A DNA stretch of 51,703 bases from Candidatus Bathyarchaeota archaeon (GTDB lineage: Archaea; Thermoproteota; Bathyarchaeia; Bathyarchaeales; WUQV01), in NCBI GenBank assembly GCA_021158125.1, contig JAGGVF010000015.1:1-51703 (forward strand). Reading direction: 5' to 3'. Below are positions 1 through 8,058 of this stretch, piece by piece (positions within the stretch are counted from its first letter, which is position 1; each line of letters begins with the position of its first letter). Below the pieces are notes generated by a model. The model did no database searches. It was not told where the DNA came from and worked only from the letters and a program-made list of their open reading frames with translations. The position numbers and the translations under genes are program-made.

Positions 1-823
1 TGCGTCTATAAAAGACTGTTTGGACTGCGTCTCTGGAAGGAAATATTTTCTCGCTTTTCTTTGGTAGTCTTTTAATCATTGCTATTGCTTTATCGCTTAT
101 GGGAAGTATTCTAGGGAGACTTCCTTTCTCTGGCGTTATTCTCACCGTTTTATGCTCAAAGTCTATGTCTGACCATTTTAGATTCAAGGCTTCACCTAGT
201 CTCATACCAGTTTCCTTAAGCAATTGAAGGAGAGCTGAAACTGTCTTTGAGGTATTCGCTATTAAGATGTCGAGTTCAGCCTCAGTTGGAATAAACGGAA
301 TTTTCGTTACAACCCTATAGGTTGGTGGCTCCCATTTTATGCCTAAATAGTCATAGAAGCTCTTTAAGACAGCTACGTAATGATGCTTTGAAGTCTCACT
401 CATTGAAGCCTTAGCTAGAAAATCCTCAACTGCCTCTGGGTTAAGGATATCTGTCTTTTTAGCTATGTAGTTGAGCTTTTGACTGTAATCTCTAATGCTG
501 AATTCACGTAAACCATGCTTCCTTAAATGCCAAAGAAACTCAATGATTTTTCCCTTGACTTCTTGTTGACTAGTCTCTGTGGCTCCCGCTTCCCGCTTTT
601 CAAGTCGCCTTAGAACTTCCGTCATGAGGTTTGCCTCACGACGTGCACCATGATACCCATGTGTATATTGTGGTTTATAAGGTTTATTACTTGGCACACC
701 ATGTGAGAAACGATAGCCACAATCCCTACATAAATAGCGTTGAACAACCTTTCCATCAGCCAAATATCTTAAACCATCCTTCCAGACACGCTTAGAACCA
801 CATTGAGGGCATTTGACAGCCAT
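1..823 (-). CDS. Tyrosine recombinase/integrase with N-terminal zinc ribbon (partial)
   Basis: The gene runs off the left edge, so the C-terminal catalytic part is missing. Reading from ATG at 823, the first 40 residues form a zinc ribbon (CPQC near residue 5, CRDC near residue 35). A SAM-like core-binding domain follows, then the start of the catalytic domain with TGMRLGEALNLKW, whose Arg is the first catalytic residue of the R..H-R-Y set. The remaining His, Arg and Tyr lie outside the window. Such enzymes integrate or excise archaeal plasmids and viruses. The adjoining AAA ATPase, AbrB and RHH genes support an integrated element. The ATPase gene ends just upstream on the same strand (its stop is at 831), so the two are probably co-transcribed. 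An XerA-like host recombinase is less likely because of the zinc ribbon. Confidence 0.85.
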   Translation of the reverse strand, partial: MAVKCPQCGSKRVWKDGLRYLADGKVVQRYLCRDCGYRFSHGVPSNKPYKPQYTHGYHGARREANLMTEVLRRLEKREAGATETSQQEVKGKIIEFLWHLRKHGLREFSIRDYSQKLNYIAKKTDILNPEAVEDFLAKASMSETSKHHYVAVLKSFYDYLGIKWEPPTYRVVTKIPFIPTEAELDILIANTSKTVSALLQLLKETGMRLGEALNLKWSDIDFEHKTVRITPEKGSLPRILPISDKAIAMIKRLPKKSEKIFPSRDAVQTVFYRR

Positions 824-830
824 TAGCCCC

Positions 831-2405
831 TCACTTAGACCAATGCCATAATCCATATGGGTCTCTGAACAGCTTACCCTCATCTACAAAAATCTGAAAA
901 ATCCTCTCTGCTTCCTCAAAACTGCACTTTCTGTGCTTAACAATCAAATCTATAGCTTGATTCTCATAGAAGGGTTCTTGAAGTTCATTCCTTAAAATGT
1001 TGTAGAGTTCACCTATTCCGTTAGAGGAATTTTTTACCCCACTCTCAAGAGGTTTATATCTCAGCTTACGCTTGTCTGAGGGGTCTGGTTCGTGATATAA
1101 TAAGCCCGCAGACTCTAATGTCTGCAAAATTTCCTTTGCGTATTTATAGCCTATAGGCTTATGGAACTCCTTAAAGTAGGCTTTCTGAAACTCTAGAATT
1201 GTTAAGCCGTTTTCGTTAAAGTATGGCTTCAATTTTCGGTATATTTCCCAAAGTTCTGGAGATAAGCCAAATTCATTAGCTTCAGCAATAGAGTAATAAA
1301 GTCTGAATCCAGCTTCAACATCTTTCTCATTAACAATAATGTTTCTACAGATGGGATTTCCAGTTTGCTTTCTATTCATGAAATTAAGCAATGCATGAGC
1401 TTTAATTAAGGCTAGAAGCCTTGATATGTCTCTTTGGTGCCGAGGAATTAGATAAGGATGGTCTTCCATAAACTGAGTGTAGATGTAGCTTCTAAGCTCC
1501 TCTGGAATTATAACGTTCCTAATGTTTGCTTCCTTTATTTTTCTAACTCTCTCTATTAACATTTTTCTCTTAGGGTCTTTCATTAGCCTCTTAATGAAGG
1601 CGTCTCGGTCAGCTTCCCTTTCAATCTTCAAGAAAATGCTTTCCCTCAATTTTTCTTGGCTCTTTTCTGGAGAAAGCAAAAGCAACCGTGTTTTCTCTTG
1701 TTCTTCCATACCCAATTTTGCAGAACAATAAACTATTGTTGGAAAACCTCTAATCACAACTTTCTTAGTTCTTAAGCCATGCCTTTCCTTCTTATCAGTT
1801 ATTATGTGAGTTATTTCCCTCTCATCATGAGAAGCTAAAGGTCTGATTCTCTGCAAGAATAAATAGTGTGGCATGTCGAGAAAAATTACAATTTTCCTTT
1901 CAAAATCAACAAGGTAATAGCTTTCCTTGACCATTTCCTTCCATAAACGTTTTCTTTTTTGATATTCAGCCTCAATTTCTTCTTTTGAGGGCTTCTTTCC
2001 CTCAAACTCAAGTTCTTCTTTAACCTTAGCCCTTGTGGGTCTATGCTCATCAGTAATCGGAACTCCATATTTCGACATCAAAACACTTGGCAAATGAGAC
2101 CAAGAACTGGGAGAAGCATAACCTATTTTAATAACGTCTTCTTGTGGGAAATAAGCGGAAATCTCCAGAGGAATATAGCTTTTTCCAGTAGAAGACTCAG
2201 CCAAAAATCCGAGATTAATCTGGTCTTCATGTGTATAGGTCAGAAGCATAACTAAAAACGTTATAACTTTGTTGTCATCATCATGCTTAATGGTGCTTCC
2301 TAGAATTTCAATCAAATCTTCAATAGACAGCTCCTTTTCTTCCGACAAGCTCGTACATCCCCCAGAACAAAGTGTTGCTATCAAGAAAATAGACAAATCA
2401 ACCAC
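831..2405 (-). CDS. AAA-type ATPase of an integrated element (replication/helicase-like)
   Basis: This 524-residue protein has a Walker A-like loop at residues 69-76 (AESSTGKS, Ala in place of the first Gly) and a hydrophobic strand ending in Asp at 172-177 (IVIFLD) that looks like Walker B. A segment near residue 325 (RHQRDISRLLALIKAHALL) resembles the helical region after sensor 1 in MCM-type and viral helicase ATPases. The C-terminal ~150 residues look like winged-helix DNA-binding repeats. The start is GTG with AAAGG a few bases upstream. It lies directly upstream of the recombinase on the same strand. A role in replication or maintenance of the element is inferred from this context; the exact family was not identified. 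Confidence 0.6.
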   Translation of the reverse strand: MVDLSIFLIATLCSGGCTSLSEEKELSIEDLIEILGSTIKHDDDNKVITFLVMLLTYTHEDQINLGFLAESSTGKSYIPLEISAYFPQEDVIKIGYASPSSWSHLPSVLMSKYGVPITDEHRPTRAKVKEELEFEGKKPSKEEIEAEYQKRKRLWKEMVKESYYLVDFERKIVIFLDMPHYLFLQRIRPLASHDEREITHIITDKKERHGLRTKKVVIRGFPTIVYCSAKLGMEEQEKTRLLLLSPEKSQEKLRESIFLKIEREADRDAFIKRLMKDPKRKMLIERVRKIKEANIRNVIIPEELRSYIYTQFMEDHPYLIPRHQRDISRLLALIKAHALLNFMNRKQTGNPICRNIIVNEKDVEAGFRLYYSIAEANEFGLSPELWEIYRKLKPYFNENGLTILEFQKAYFKEFHKPIGYKYAKEILQTLESAGLLYHEPDPSDKRKLRYKPLESGVKNSSNGIGELYNILRNELQEPFYENQAIDLIVKHRKCSFEEAERIFQIFVDEGKLFRDPYGLWHWSK

Positions 2406-2424
2406 ATCCTTTCAGTTTTATGCA

Positions 2425-2622
2425 TTATTGCTTTGTTTCTTTCCGCTTTTTTGAAGCAAACTCATAAATTATCCTTGTTTCTCCTTCGACACGCACAATA
2501 AACTTATCACCTTTCTTTACGCCTAAAAGCTCTCTGACTTCTTTGGGTATAACTACAACAAGGCTATCGGGTCTTCCAACCTCATAGCACTTGACGATAT
2601 CAATAACTTCTTCCATACACAT
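2425..2622 (-). CDS. AbrB/SpoVT-type swapped-hairpin transcription regulator
   Basis: A small AbrB-like DNA-binding protein. The diagnostic core is RPDSLVVVIPKEVRELLGVKKGD, quoted here in pieces as SLVVVIPKEVR and LLGVKKGD, typical of the looped-hinge MazE/AbrB fold. I place the start at 2622 (MCMEEV) rather than at the longer upstream reading, because the extra N-terminal residues are hydrophobic and Cys-rich and would disrupt the domain. A TATA-like AAATAA lies about 30 bases upstream, which fits a leaderless mRNA. It is transcribed toward the ATPase and recombinase and may be the regulator of the integrated element. It could also be the antitoxin half of a pair, but no toxin is seen next to it. 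Confidence 0.75.
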   Translation of the reverse strand: MCMEEVIDIVKCYEVGRPDSLVVVIPKEVRELLGVKKGDKFIVRVEGETRIIYEFASKKRKETKQ

Positions 2623-2819
2623 CCCAAATATATACGTATATCTAGGCTTATTTAAGAAATTCGCCTTTTTATTTGTATATTTTGCACAAATACAAAAAAA
2701 TAATGCTCTATTGGTTAAAATAACCATAAAAACCAAAAATCCATGTGTGTATTATGTTGACTTTTCTACCAGTTAATAAATCTTATTAATTAGTATCCCT
2801 AAGTATTCCATGATAAGAA

Positions 2820-2975
2820 ATGTATAAAAACGTAAAGCTGTCGCTTGAAGCCCATGAAGAACTTACTAAATTGAAAGCTGAACTAATAGGGATGAAAGGA
2901 GACCCAAACCTATCTTATAGCGATGTCATTCTAGAACTAATCAAATTCTACCGAGAACATCAAAAAAGCAAGTAA
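2820..2975 (+). CDS. Small RHH/VapB-like DNA-binding protein
   Basis: This 51-residue ORF starts at ATG 2820 and ends at TAA. It begins NVKLSLEAHEELTKLKAEL and continues with SYSDVILELI, the beta-strand, helix, helix layout of ribbon-helix-helix antitoxin-like proteins of archaea. It is the first gene of a rightward pair, divergent from the AbrB gene. The next small gene starts 16 bases downstream. An element-borne repressor or antitoxin is plausible. No PIN-domain toxin follows, so the toxin-antitoxin assignment is not supported. Confidence 0.6.
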   Translation: MYKNVKLSLEAHEELTKLKAELIGMKGDPNLSYSDVILELIKFYREHQKSK

Positions 2976-2991
2976 AGGAGAGAATGTCTAG

Positions 2992-3150
2992 ATGAGGGAG
3001 AATTTAGAGAAGAGGCTTTCAGACCCTACTGACCCTCTTAGCGTCTATGCTTATGGATGGTTCATTAGGAAAAACCGTAAAAAGAAGAAAATAAAAGCTA
3101 AAGAGGAAAAGAGGCAGAGAAAGAACTCTGAACCTTCAGAAAAACCTTAA
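2992..3150 (+). CDS. Small highly basic protein of the integrated element
   Basis: A 52-residue ORF with a clear ribosome-binding site (AAAGGAGAG at 2973-2981). After an N-terminal stretch containing DPTDPLSVYAYGWF it becomes a Lys/Arg-rich tail (RKNRKKKKIKAKEEKRQRK) with no hydrophobic core. It follows the RHH-like gene closely and is probably co-transcribed. The composition suggests nucleic-acid binding, but no family is recognised. Confidence 0.45.
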   Translation: MRENLEKRLSDPTDPLSVYAYGWFIRKNRKKKKIKAKEEKRQRKNSEPSEKP

Positions 3151-3266
3151 ATTGTCAGTAGTGGTTTCTACGCTAGTTCTTCCAAGTGCATAATTCAACC
3201 AGATAATCTAGGGTTGGAAGCTTCTTAACTACGTTATGGTCTGGGTTATTGTATGCTTACTATTTA

Positions 3267-3755
3267 TCAAGATGCTGACATTGAAATGTTTATTGTTCCG
3301 CTTGTTGTCGAGGTTATGGATTTGGCTATATAATTTACAGTTATGTGCAGTTTATATGTTCCTTGACTGAATGTATAGCCATCCGAGGGAGAAGAATTGT
3401 CTAGATAAAGAGTTGTTACATATTCGCCTGTGGAATTGTTTCTGAATTCTATACTAACCTTAAAATATGTAAAGTCTTGAATGGTTGCAGAATCTAATTC
3501 AAATGTCACATGATAGGTAGCTGGAAGCGTCATTTCTCCAACATAGCCGAAGTCCTTTATCCCAGTCGCTCCAGAATATATTGTTCCTAAGTCTAACTGT
3601 ATGGGGTTAGGCGACAGACTTGCAGACTCATTTGGGGACAGAATTACGTAGGAGATATTTATTTGACCGAACATTTCAAGGGCTAGAACAATCCCAGAAA
3701 TCATTGAAACAACAAGTAAAGCTATAGCCCATTTAGGAATAGCCAACTTAACCAT
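3267..3755 (-). CDS. Secreted or membrane-anchored beta-rich protein
   Basis: Translation from ATG 3755 gives 162 residues. GGGGAG lies seven bases upstream, which favours this start over the longer reading that begins at 3794. Residues 9-27 are a hydrophobic membrane or signal segment preceded by Lys residues, and the rest is Ser/Thr/Asn-rich beta-strand sequence with several N-glycosylation sequons (NNS, NSS, NIS). This is a typical layout for archaeal exported or surface proteins. The small size and single N-terminal segment resemble camelysin/TasA-like or pilin-like proteins, but no pilin peptidase motif is evident. It sits in the integrated element next to the palindrome region. Confidence 0.55.
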   Translation of the reverse strand: MVKLAIPKWAIALLVVSMISGIVLALEMFGQINISYVILSPNESASLSPNPIQLDLGTIYSGATGIKDFGYVGEMTLPATYHVTFELDSATIQDFTYFKVSIEFRNNSTGEYVTTLYLDNSSPSDGYTFSQGTYKLHITVNYIAKSITSTTSGTINISMSAS

Positions 3756-4262
3756 AAGCCTTCTCCCCAAATATATCATAACATGAAAAAGCATTTAAGA
3801 ATTACACACTCAATCAAACCAAACAAGGATTTTCTATTACACCCTAAACTGCAAAACATTCCTTCACGTAGATAATAACCAATACAACGACAAACACCAA
3901 TGACACATAACAAAATAAGCAGTAACTGAACCAACGAGTAAACAATTGCTGGGAACACCACGCGGACAACCACCAGTATCATGCTATACTTAAATTTAAG
4001 TATAGCATGATACTGGGCTATTCCTCGATAATATATTCCGTTTTTTGGCTTTGCCTCGATTATATGGCTTTTTGGGGTTTTTGTGGTTGTATGGTTTAGA
4101 GGATTACAATAGGAGATATATACCCTCTAAGGGTGGGGTAAATTTTTTCTCCAAAACTTGAGCATATAACTAACTTTCCCTACGTAAAAACAGACATGCA
4201 AACCTAAGTTTTGAAACAGATTTTTAATAACACACTTGATAAATGATTAGTGGGTTATTCGC
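3756..4262. other. Intergenic control region with a 44-bp perfect palindrome
   Basis: About 500 bases without a convincing gene. At 3973-4016 there is a perfect 44-bp palindrome (arms CCAGTATCATGCTATACTTAAA and its exact complement). Just after it, CCTCGATAATAT and CCTCGATTATAT form a short direct repeat, and TTAGAGG (4096-4102) pairs with CCTCTAA (4124-4130). The segment is AT-rich with T-runs. An origin, partition or repressor site of the integrated element is possible. An ORF on the minus strand across 3776-3982 is probably spurious. Confidence 0.5.
3973..4016. repeat. 44-bp perfect inverted repeat
   Basis: Both halves of 22 bases are exactly complementary with no spacer, centred on the AAATTT at about 3994-3995. 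A perfect palindrome of this length is far beyond chance. As DNA it could extrude a cruciform or bind a dimeric protein. As RNA it would form a long hairpin. It lies in the intergenic space between the secreted protein and the zinc-finger membrane protein. Confidence 0.9.
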
Positions 4263-4604
4263 ATGGTAACATGTGCTGAATGTGGAAAGAAAATTAATGA
4301 GAATGAAGCTGTATGTGACAATGTTATTATCAGAGTTTATCAGAGAGGAGTTTTTTACACAGTTAGCTACGGGGCTAAAATGTTTTGCAGTGTTGAATGT
4401 AGGGATAAGTGGAACAACCGAATGAATGCTCTGGTTAAGAGGTTAAGGAAGAGATTTTTGATTTTCCTAGCGTTCGTAATTTCGATGCCCATCATATTTC
4501 TGGTAATATTCCAATGGGTTATCCCCCAGATTTTGAAAAGATATGCAACATTACTGTTTCGAAATTTTAGGCTAGTTTTAATTGAGCTTTTTAAGGTGAT
4601 GTAA
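4263..4604 (+). CDS. Zinc-finger protein with one membrane segment
   Basis: This 113-residue protein opens with a four-cysteine zinc site (CAECG near residue 4, then C19 and the FCSVEC pair at about 41-46), similar to TRASH/MYM-like treble-clef fingers. A strongly hydrophobic helix at about residues 65-90 and a basic C-terminal tail follow. It would put a small zinc-binding domain at the membrane. The ATG at 4263 is preceded by a TATA-like ATTTTTAATAAC about 35 bases upstream. No close family is recognised. It lies inside the integrated element. Confidence 0.5.
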   Translation: MVTCAECGKKINENEAVCDNVIIRVYQRGVFYTVSYGAKMFCSVECRDKWNNRMNALVKRLRKRFLIFLAFVISMPIIFLVIFQWVIPQILKRYATLLFRNFRLVLIELFKVM

Positions 4605-4770
4605 GTCGATTTTTCTGTGGTTTTGTTTTATGAATGGAGCTTTGTTATTTTAAGGGATTTGTCTATGTCGTCCCCAATAGCATCTCCCATCATATAAGGT
4701 ATGCTTTGATATGTTCATGAGCATAATTATTATATACATCTTACATATCAAACGGTCTCATGGTGAGGAT

Positions 4771-5283
4771 ATGTCTAAAAGAAAAGTTGACTTAGAATCT
4801 TTGAGGAAATATTTTGAGGGGCTTAGAGCTTTGAGGTTTGAGGAGAAGAAACGTAAATGTAGAAGTGTTAGGGAGTTAGCTCATTATTTATGCATTATGA
4901 AGGTTAAGGAAGTCTTGAATGAGCATGGAGTTTTTGGATGTGAACTAGTTAACTATACTTCTTTTGCTAGGAAGATTCTAGGAGAAGTTTTTAATCATGG
5001 AGCTGAATTTTTAGATGATTTCTTTGATTGCTATGAAAAAGTTTGGATTAAACGTTTTGGAGCTAAACCAGAACTTCTAGGAAAGGTAGAGCTTGTAATT
5101 TTGGCTACTTTAGAGAACATGGATAAGATTGAGCTTGAATATCTCAGAATGCACCATCCAGAGGAGTATAAGAAACGCCTAGAACAGCTAGAAGAGGGAG
5201 AAAGGAAAGAAATTGAGAGTTCTGAAGCCAAAACTTTAGAGGAAAAGATGAGGCAAATACGCCAAAAATTTAAAGTTACTTGA
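4771..5283 (+). CDS. Hypothetical helical protein, first gene of a two-gene unit
   Basis: A 170-residue charged, mostly alpha-helical protein. I chose ATG 4771 because GGTGAGG lies just upstream (4762-4768); the longer reading from 4711 adds a hydrophobic leader with no ribosome-binding site. The C-terminal third is coiled-coil-like (EEYKKRLEQLEEGERKE). No family is recognised. Its stop codon TGA is embedded in a 17-bp hairpin sequence that recurs after the next gene, so the two genes probably form one transcript with related 3' signals. Confidence 0.55.
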   Translation: MSKRKVDLESLRKYFEGLRALRFEEKKRKCRSVRELAHYLCIMKVKEVLNEHGVFGCELVNYTSFARKILGEVFNHGAEFLDDFFDCYEKVWIKRFGAKPELLGKVELVILATLENMDKIELEYLRMHHPEEYKKRLEQLEEGERKEIESSEAKTLEEKMRQIRQKFKVT

Positions 5284-5294
5284 ATTATTCAAGT
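5278..5294 (+). repeat. 17-base hairpin, copy 1, overlapping a stop codon
   Basis: The stem ACTTGAA and TTCAAGT encloses a three-base TTA loop. The stop codon of the upstream gene is part of the stem. A second copy at 5566-5582 has the same core but a G-C closing pair in place of A-T, so base pairing is kept while sequence changes. Confidence 0.6.
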
Positions 5295-5308
5295 TCGGAG
5301 AGCCTAAA

Positions 5309-5563
5309 ATGGCTGTTCTCGATGAGAATGAGCTAATATTTCGTGAACTGTGCAGAAAAGCAATAAAGGAGCTTAAAAAAATCGCTAAAATAGCAGAAAG
5401 AAGGTTGGACAAGCTTAGAGTCAAAGGATACGCATATAAATTTAGATATTCGACTTTTCTTAGTCCTAGAGGAGCTTATTTAATTATTGAGGTTTATCCT
5501 ACCGATTGGCATTTCTATAAGGAAAAACGTAAGCTTTCAGAGGAAAAGAAGGCTAAAGACTAG
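5309..5563 (+). CDS. Hypothetical 84-residue protein
   Basis: This follows the 170-residue hypothetical gene by 25 bases. GGAG at 5297 is a suitable ribosome-binding site for ATG 5309. The N-terminal half is a basic amphipathic helix (RKAIKELKKIAKIAERRLDK) and the C-terminal half is beta-like with aromatic residues (YAYKFRYSTF, IIEVYPTDWHFY). No family is recognised. It is flanked on both sides by copies of the same 17-base hairpin. Confidence 0.5.
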   Translation: MAVLDENELIFRELCRKAIKELKKIAKIAERRLDKLRVKGYAYKFRYSTFLSPRGAYLIIEVYPTDWHFYKEKRKLSEEKKAKD

Positions 5564-5565
5564 TT

Positions 5566-5582
5566 GCTTGAATTATTCAAGC
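5566..5582 (+). repeat. 17-base hairpin, copy 2, after a stop codon
   Basis: The stem GCTTGAA and TTCAAGC has a TTA loop and begins two bases after the TAG of the 84-residue gene. Downstream, the AT-rich sequence to 5820 also contains the perfect 12-bp palindrome GGAGATATCTCC (5633-5644). This looks like the right-hand end of the integrated element before core genes resume. Confidence 0.6.
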
Positions 5583-5820
5583 TGAGAGAATTAATTTTTC
5601 TCCAATTAAATCAGAAAAAGAGGGGGTTTGCGGGAGATATCTCCAGTTAGTTAGCGTAACAATTATTATTACAGCCTTTTTTGGCATTCACAACACCTCA
5701 ATCATGAAGTAATATACAGCGTTAAATATTTTATTGAACAAACAAAACTTTAGCTCATCAAAGATAAAATTTAAACTTTACAACTCCAAACTAAGCATAA
5801 AACTATCAGGAGAAAATTTC

Positions 5821-7014
5821 ATGCGAAGATTTCACATAGCCTCAGACGAAGAGATAAAGAGAGGAGAAACAACAGACATATACTTCGTAAGAACAAAGCA
5901 GGTTTTAGAGGCCAAAGGTCTAAGCAAAACCCACGTAGTTGCTGAGATAACTCCAGGCGAACTTCCAGGCGGCCTCCCATGGGGAATAATATGCGGAATA
6001 GAAGAAGTAGCAAAACTCTTCGAGGACATACCGGTCAACATATACGCATTTCCAGAAGGAAGCGTATTCTACTACAAAGACTACTACGGAGTCAGAGAAC
6101 CAGTTCTAAGAATTGAAGGATTATACGGAGAATTCTGCATTTACGAAACACCCCTACTCGGAATGCTATGCCAAACCTCAGGAATAGCAACAAGGGCGGC
6201 TAGAGTGAAAAAAGCCGCCGGAGACAAACCAGTAATATCCTTCGGAATAAGAAGAATGCATCCGGCACTTTCTCCCATGATAGACCGAGCAGCCTACATA
6301 GGAGGATTCGACGGAGTTTCAAGTCTAACAGGCGCAAAGGCAGCCGGAATAAAACCCGTTGGAACCATGCCCCACGCATTAATAATAGTTTTCGGAGACC
6401 AAGTTAAAGCCTGGAAAGCATTCGACGAAGTAATGCCCGAAGACGTCCCAAGAATAGCCCTTGTTGACACTTACTATGATGAAAAAACAGAGGCATTAAT
6501 GGCAGCAGAAGCACTAAAAGACAGACTGTTCGGAGTTAGACTCGACACGCCGGGCTCTAGAAAAGGAGATTTTGCAGAAATAGTACGAGAAGTCAGATGG
6601 GAACTCGACATAAGGGGATATAAAAACGTTAAAATCTTCGTTTCAGGAGGCTTAAACGAGGAAAAAGTACGAATCTTAAGCGAAGCAGGAGCAGACGCCT
6701 TCGGGGTAGGAACATACGTTAGTAACGCACCAACAATAGACTTCGCAATGGACATAGTTGAAATAGATGGAAAAATATGTGCAAAAAGAGGAAAACTAGG
6801 TGGAAAAAAGGAAGTTTGGAGATGCCCAGAATGCCTAACAGACATAGTTCTACCATACAATTCTGCACAGCCAAAATGTCCAAAATGCGGAGGAAAAACA
6901 GAAAGAATGCTCAAACCATTAATAGAAAACGGAAAAATAGTAGCTGAACTTTCAAAACCAAAAGAAATTAGAAGCTACGTTCTGAAACAACTTGAAAAAG
7001 TAGAATTAGTCTAA
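5821..7014 (+). CDS. pncB: Nicotinate phosphoribosyltransferase, short archaeal type with zinc ribbon
   Basis: Converts nicotinate plus PRPP to nicotinate mononucleotide in NAD salvage. From ATG 5821, with AGGAG nine bases upstream, the protein is 397 residues, matching the short archaeal form rather than the ORF starting at 5734. It has the FGIRRMHPALSP segment with the active-site His near residue 148, the phosphate-binding FVSGGLNEEK region, and FGVGTY near residue 300. The C-terminus has two CxxC pairs (CPEC, CPKC) forming the zinc ribbon known in the Thermoplasma enzyme. A TATA-like AAAATTTAAAC lies about 50 bases upstream. It stands alone. An NAD biosynthesis gene, nadX-like, occurs at 10.2 kb. 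Confidence 0.92.
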   Translation: MRRFHIASDEEIKRGETTDIYFVRTKQVLEAKGLSKTHVVAEITPGELPGGLPWGIICGIEEVAKLFEDIPVNIYAFPEGSVFYYKDYYGVREPVLRIEGLYGEFCIYETPLLGMLCQTSGIATRAARVKKAAGDKPVISFGIRRMHPALSPMIDRAAYIGGFDGVSSLTGAKAAGIKPVGTMPHALIIVFGDQVKAWKAFDEVMPEDVPRIALVDTYYDEKTEALMAAEALKDRLFGVRLDTPGSRKGDFAEIVREVRWELDIRGYKNVKIFVSGGLNEEKVRILSEAGADAFGVGTYVSNAPTIDFAMDIVEIDGKICAKRGKLGGKKEVWRCPECLTDIVLPYNSAQPKCPKCGGKTERMLKPLIENGKIVAELSKPKEIRSYVLKQLEKVELV

Positions 7015-7018
7015 TGCT

Positions 7019-7222
7019 TCAACCTTCTTTCAATTTTTCTCCAGCTAATATTCCTAATCCAAAGGCAATAGAAAGCGCAACAAACCATTCGTGATGCAGA
7101 GAATCATTCCATTCCCAAATTTTCCCATACAAAACAAACTGATGTAAGATAATGATTATTCCAATTGATATGAATATCAACGCCCAGAGTTTACATCGAG
7201 ACATGATGCTTCTTAAAGGCAT
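7019..7222 (-). CDS. Small two-helix membrane protein
   Basis: A 67-residue ORF with two hydrophobic segments (LWALIFISIGIIIILHQFVL and FVALSIAFGLGILAG), convergent with and four bases from the phosphoribosyltransferase stop. TTAAATATTTAA just upstream could be its TATA box. The start could be at 7222 or at an internal ATG at 7204. The function is unknown. Confidence 0.45.
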   Translation of the reverse strand: MPLRSIMSRCKLWALIFISIGIIIILHQFVLYGKIWEWNDSLHHEWFVALSIAFGLGILAGEKLKEG

Positions 7223-7340
7223 ACTGCAGTTAAATATTTAACATTTTCAATAAACGTTACAAAAATTAAACTTAAAATGAAATTTGTACTGAAATGCATA
7301 TTAGCCCAAACAATTTAAATTTGAAACTACTTTCTGATTC

Positions 7341-7913
7341 TTGAGAGTTGATGATAATTTGCCGCCTCAAAATGGAAGAAGCAAGAAAATAGTGGTTGTA
7401 GCCCATTGCATACTGAACCAGAACTCACGGGTTCAAGGACTAGCAAAATTCAAGGGAACAATAACCCCCATAGTTGAAATACTAACTAAAAGCGGAGTTG
7501 GAATAATTCAGATGCCATGCCCCGAATTTCTCTACATGGGATATAAACGTTGGGCCCAAACAAAAGAACAATACGACATAACCCCATATAGGAGACTCTG
7601 CCGAAAAATAGCAAAACAAATTGCGGAACAAATCCAAGAATATGCAAAAAACAATGTAAAGACGCTTATAATTTTAGGAATTGAAGGAAGCCCAACATGC
7701 GCAGTAACAGAAACAACAAAAGGATACAAAGGCGGAAAACATGCAAAAAATAAAGAACAGAAAACGACAAAAGTTAAAGAAAAGGGAATACTAATTGAGG
7801 AACTACAGAAACTACTAGCGAAAATGAAAATAAAAGTTGATTTTATAGGAATAAACGACAAAAACCTAGAAAAAACATTAACAAAAATCGAAAAAGTGCT
7901 GGCAAACACATAA
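7341..7913 (+). CDS. TudS-related (DUF523-like) putative desulfidase
   Basis: TudS/DUF523 proteins bind a [4Fe-4S] cluster through three cysteines and remove sulfur from thiolated nucleobases. This 190-residue protein shows the three expected Cys motifs: AHCILNQNS near residue 23, MPCPEF near residue 60, and GIEGSPTCAV near residue 122. The latter two, with QMPCPE and GSPTC, are hallmarks of the CD3072-type branch. The start shown is TTG 7341; a later start before KKIVVVAHC cannot be excluded. It sits just upstream of tRNA-Leu with no obvious operon partner. The exact substrate is unknown. Confidence 0.75.
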   Translation: MRVDDNLPPQNGRSKKIVVVAHCILNQNSRVQGLAKFKGTITPIVEILTKSGVGIIQMPCPEFLYMGYKRWAQTKEQYDITPYRRLCRKIAKQIAEQIQEYAKNNVKTLIILGIEGSPTCAVTETTKGYKGGKHAKNKEQKTTKVKEKGILIEELQKLLAKMKIKVDFIGINDKNLEKTLTKIEKVLANT

Positions 7914-7958
7914 ACGGAAAGTTTAATTTTAATACCTTAACTATCAAACTTGAAATAA

Positions 7959-8043
7959 GCGGGGGTCGCCAAGCCAGGCCAACGGCGCAGCCCTGAGGCG
8001 GCTGTCCCATAGGGGTTCGTGGGTTCAAATCCCACCCCCCGCA
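7959..8043 (+). tRNA. tRNA-Leu (anticodon GAG)
   Basis: A class II tRNA with a long variable arm. The acceptor stem GCGGGGG pairs with CCCCCGC, the anticodon loop CTGAGGC carries GAG, and the T arm is GTGGGTTCAAATCCCAC. CCA is encoded at 8044-8046. No intron is present. Confidence 0.95.
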
Positions 8044-8058
8044 CCAAATCGAAATAAG

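Noticed and set aside
2820-2975. VapBC toxin-antitoxin pair
   Set aside because: An RHH/VapB-like protein is present, but the next gene is a short basic protein and not a PIN-domain toxin.
3776-3982. 68-residue minus-strand ORF
   Set aside because: Its 5' end runs into the 44-bp palindrome, it has no ribosome-binding site and its composition is Cys- and Leu-rich like a chance frame.
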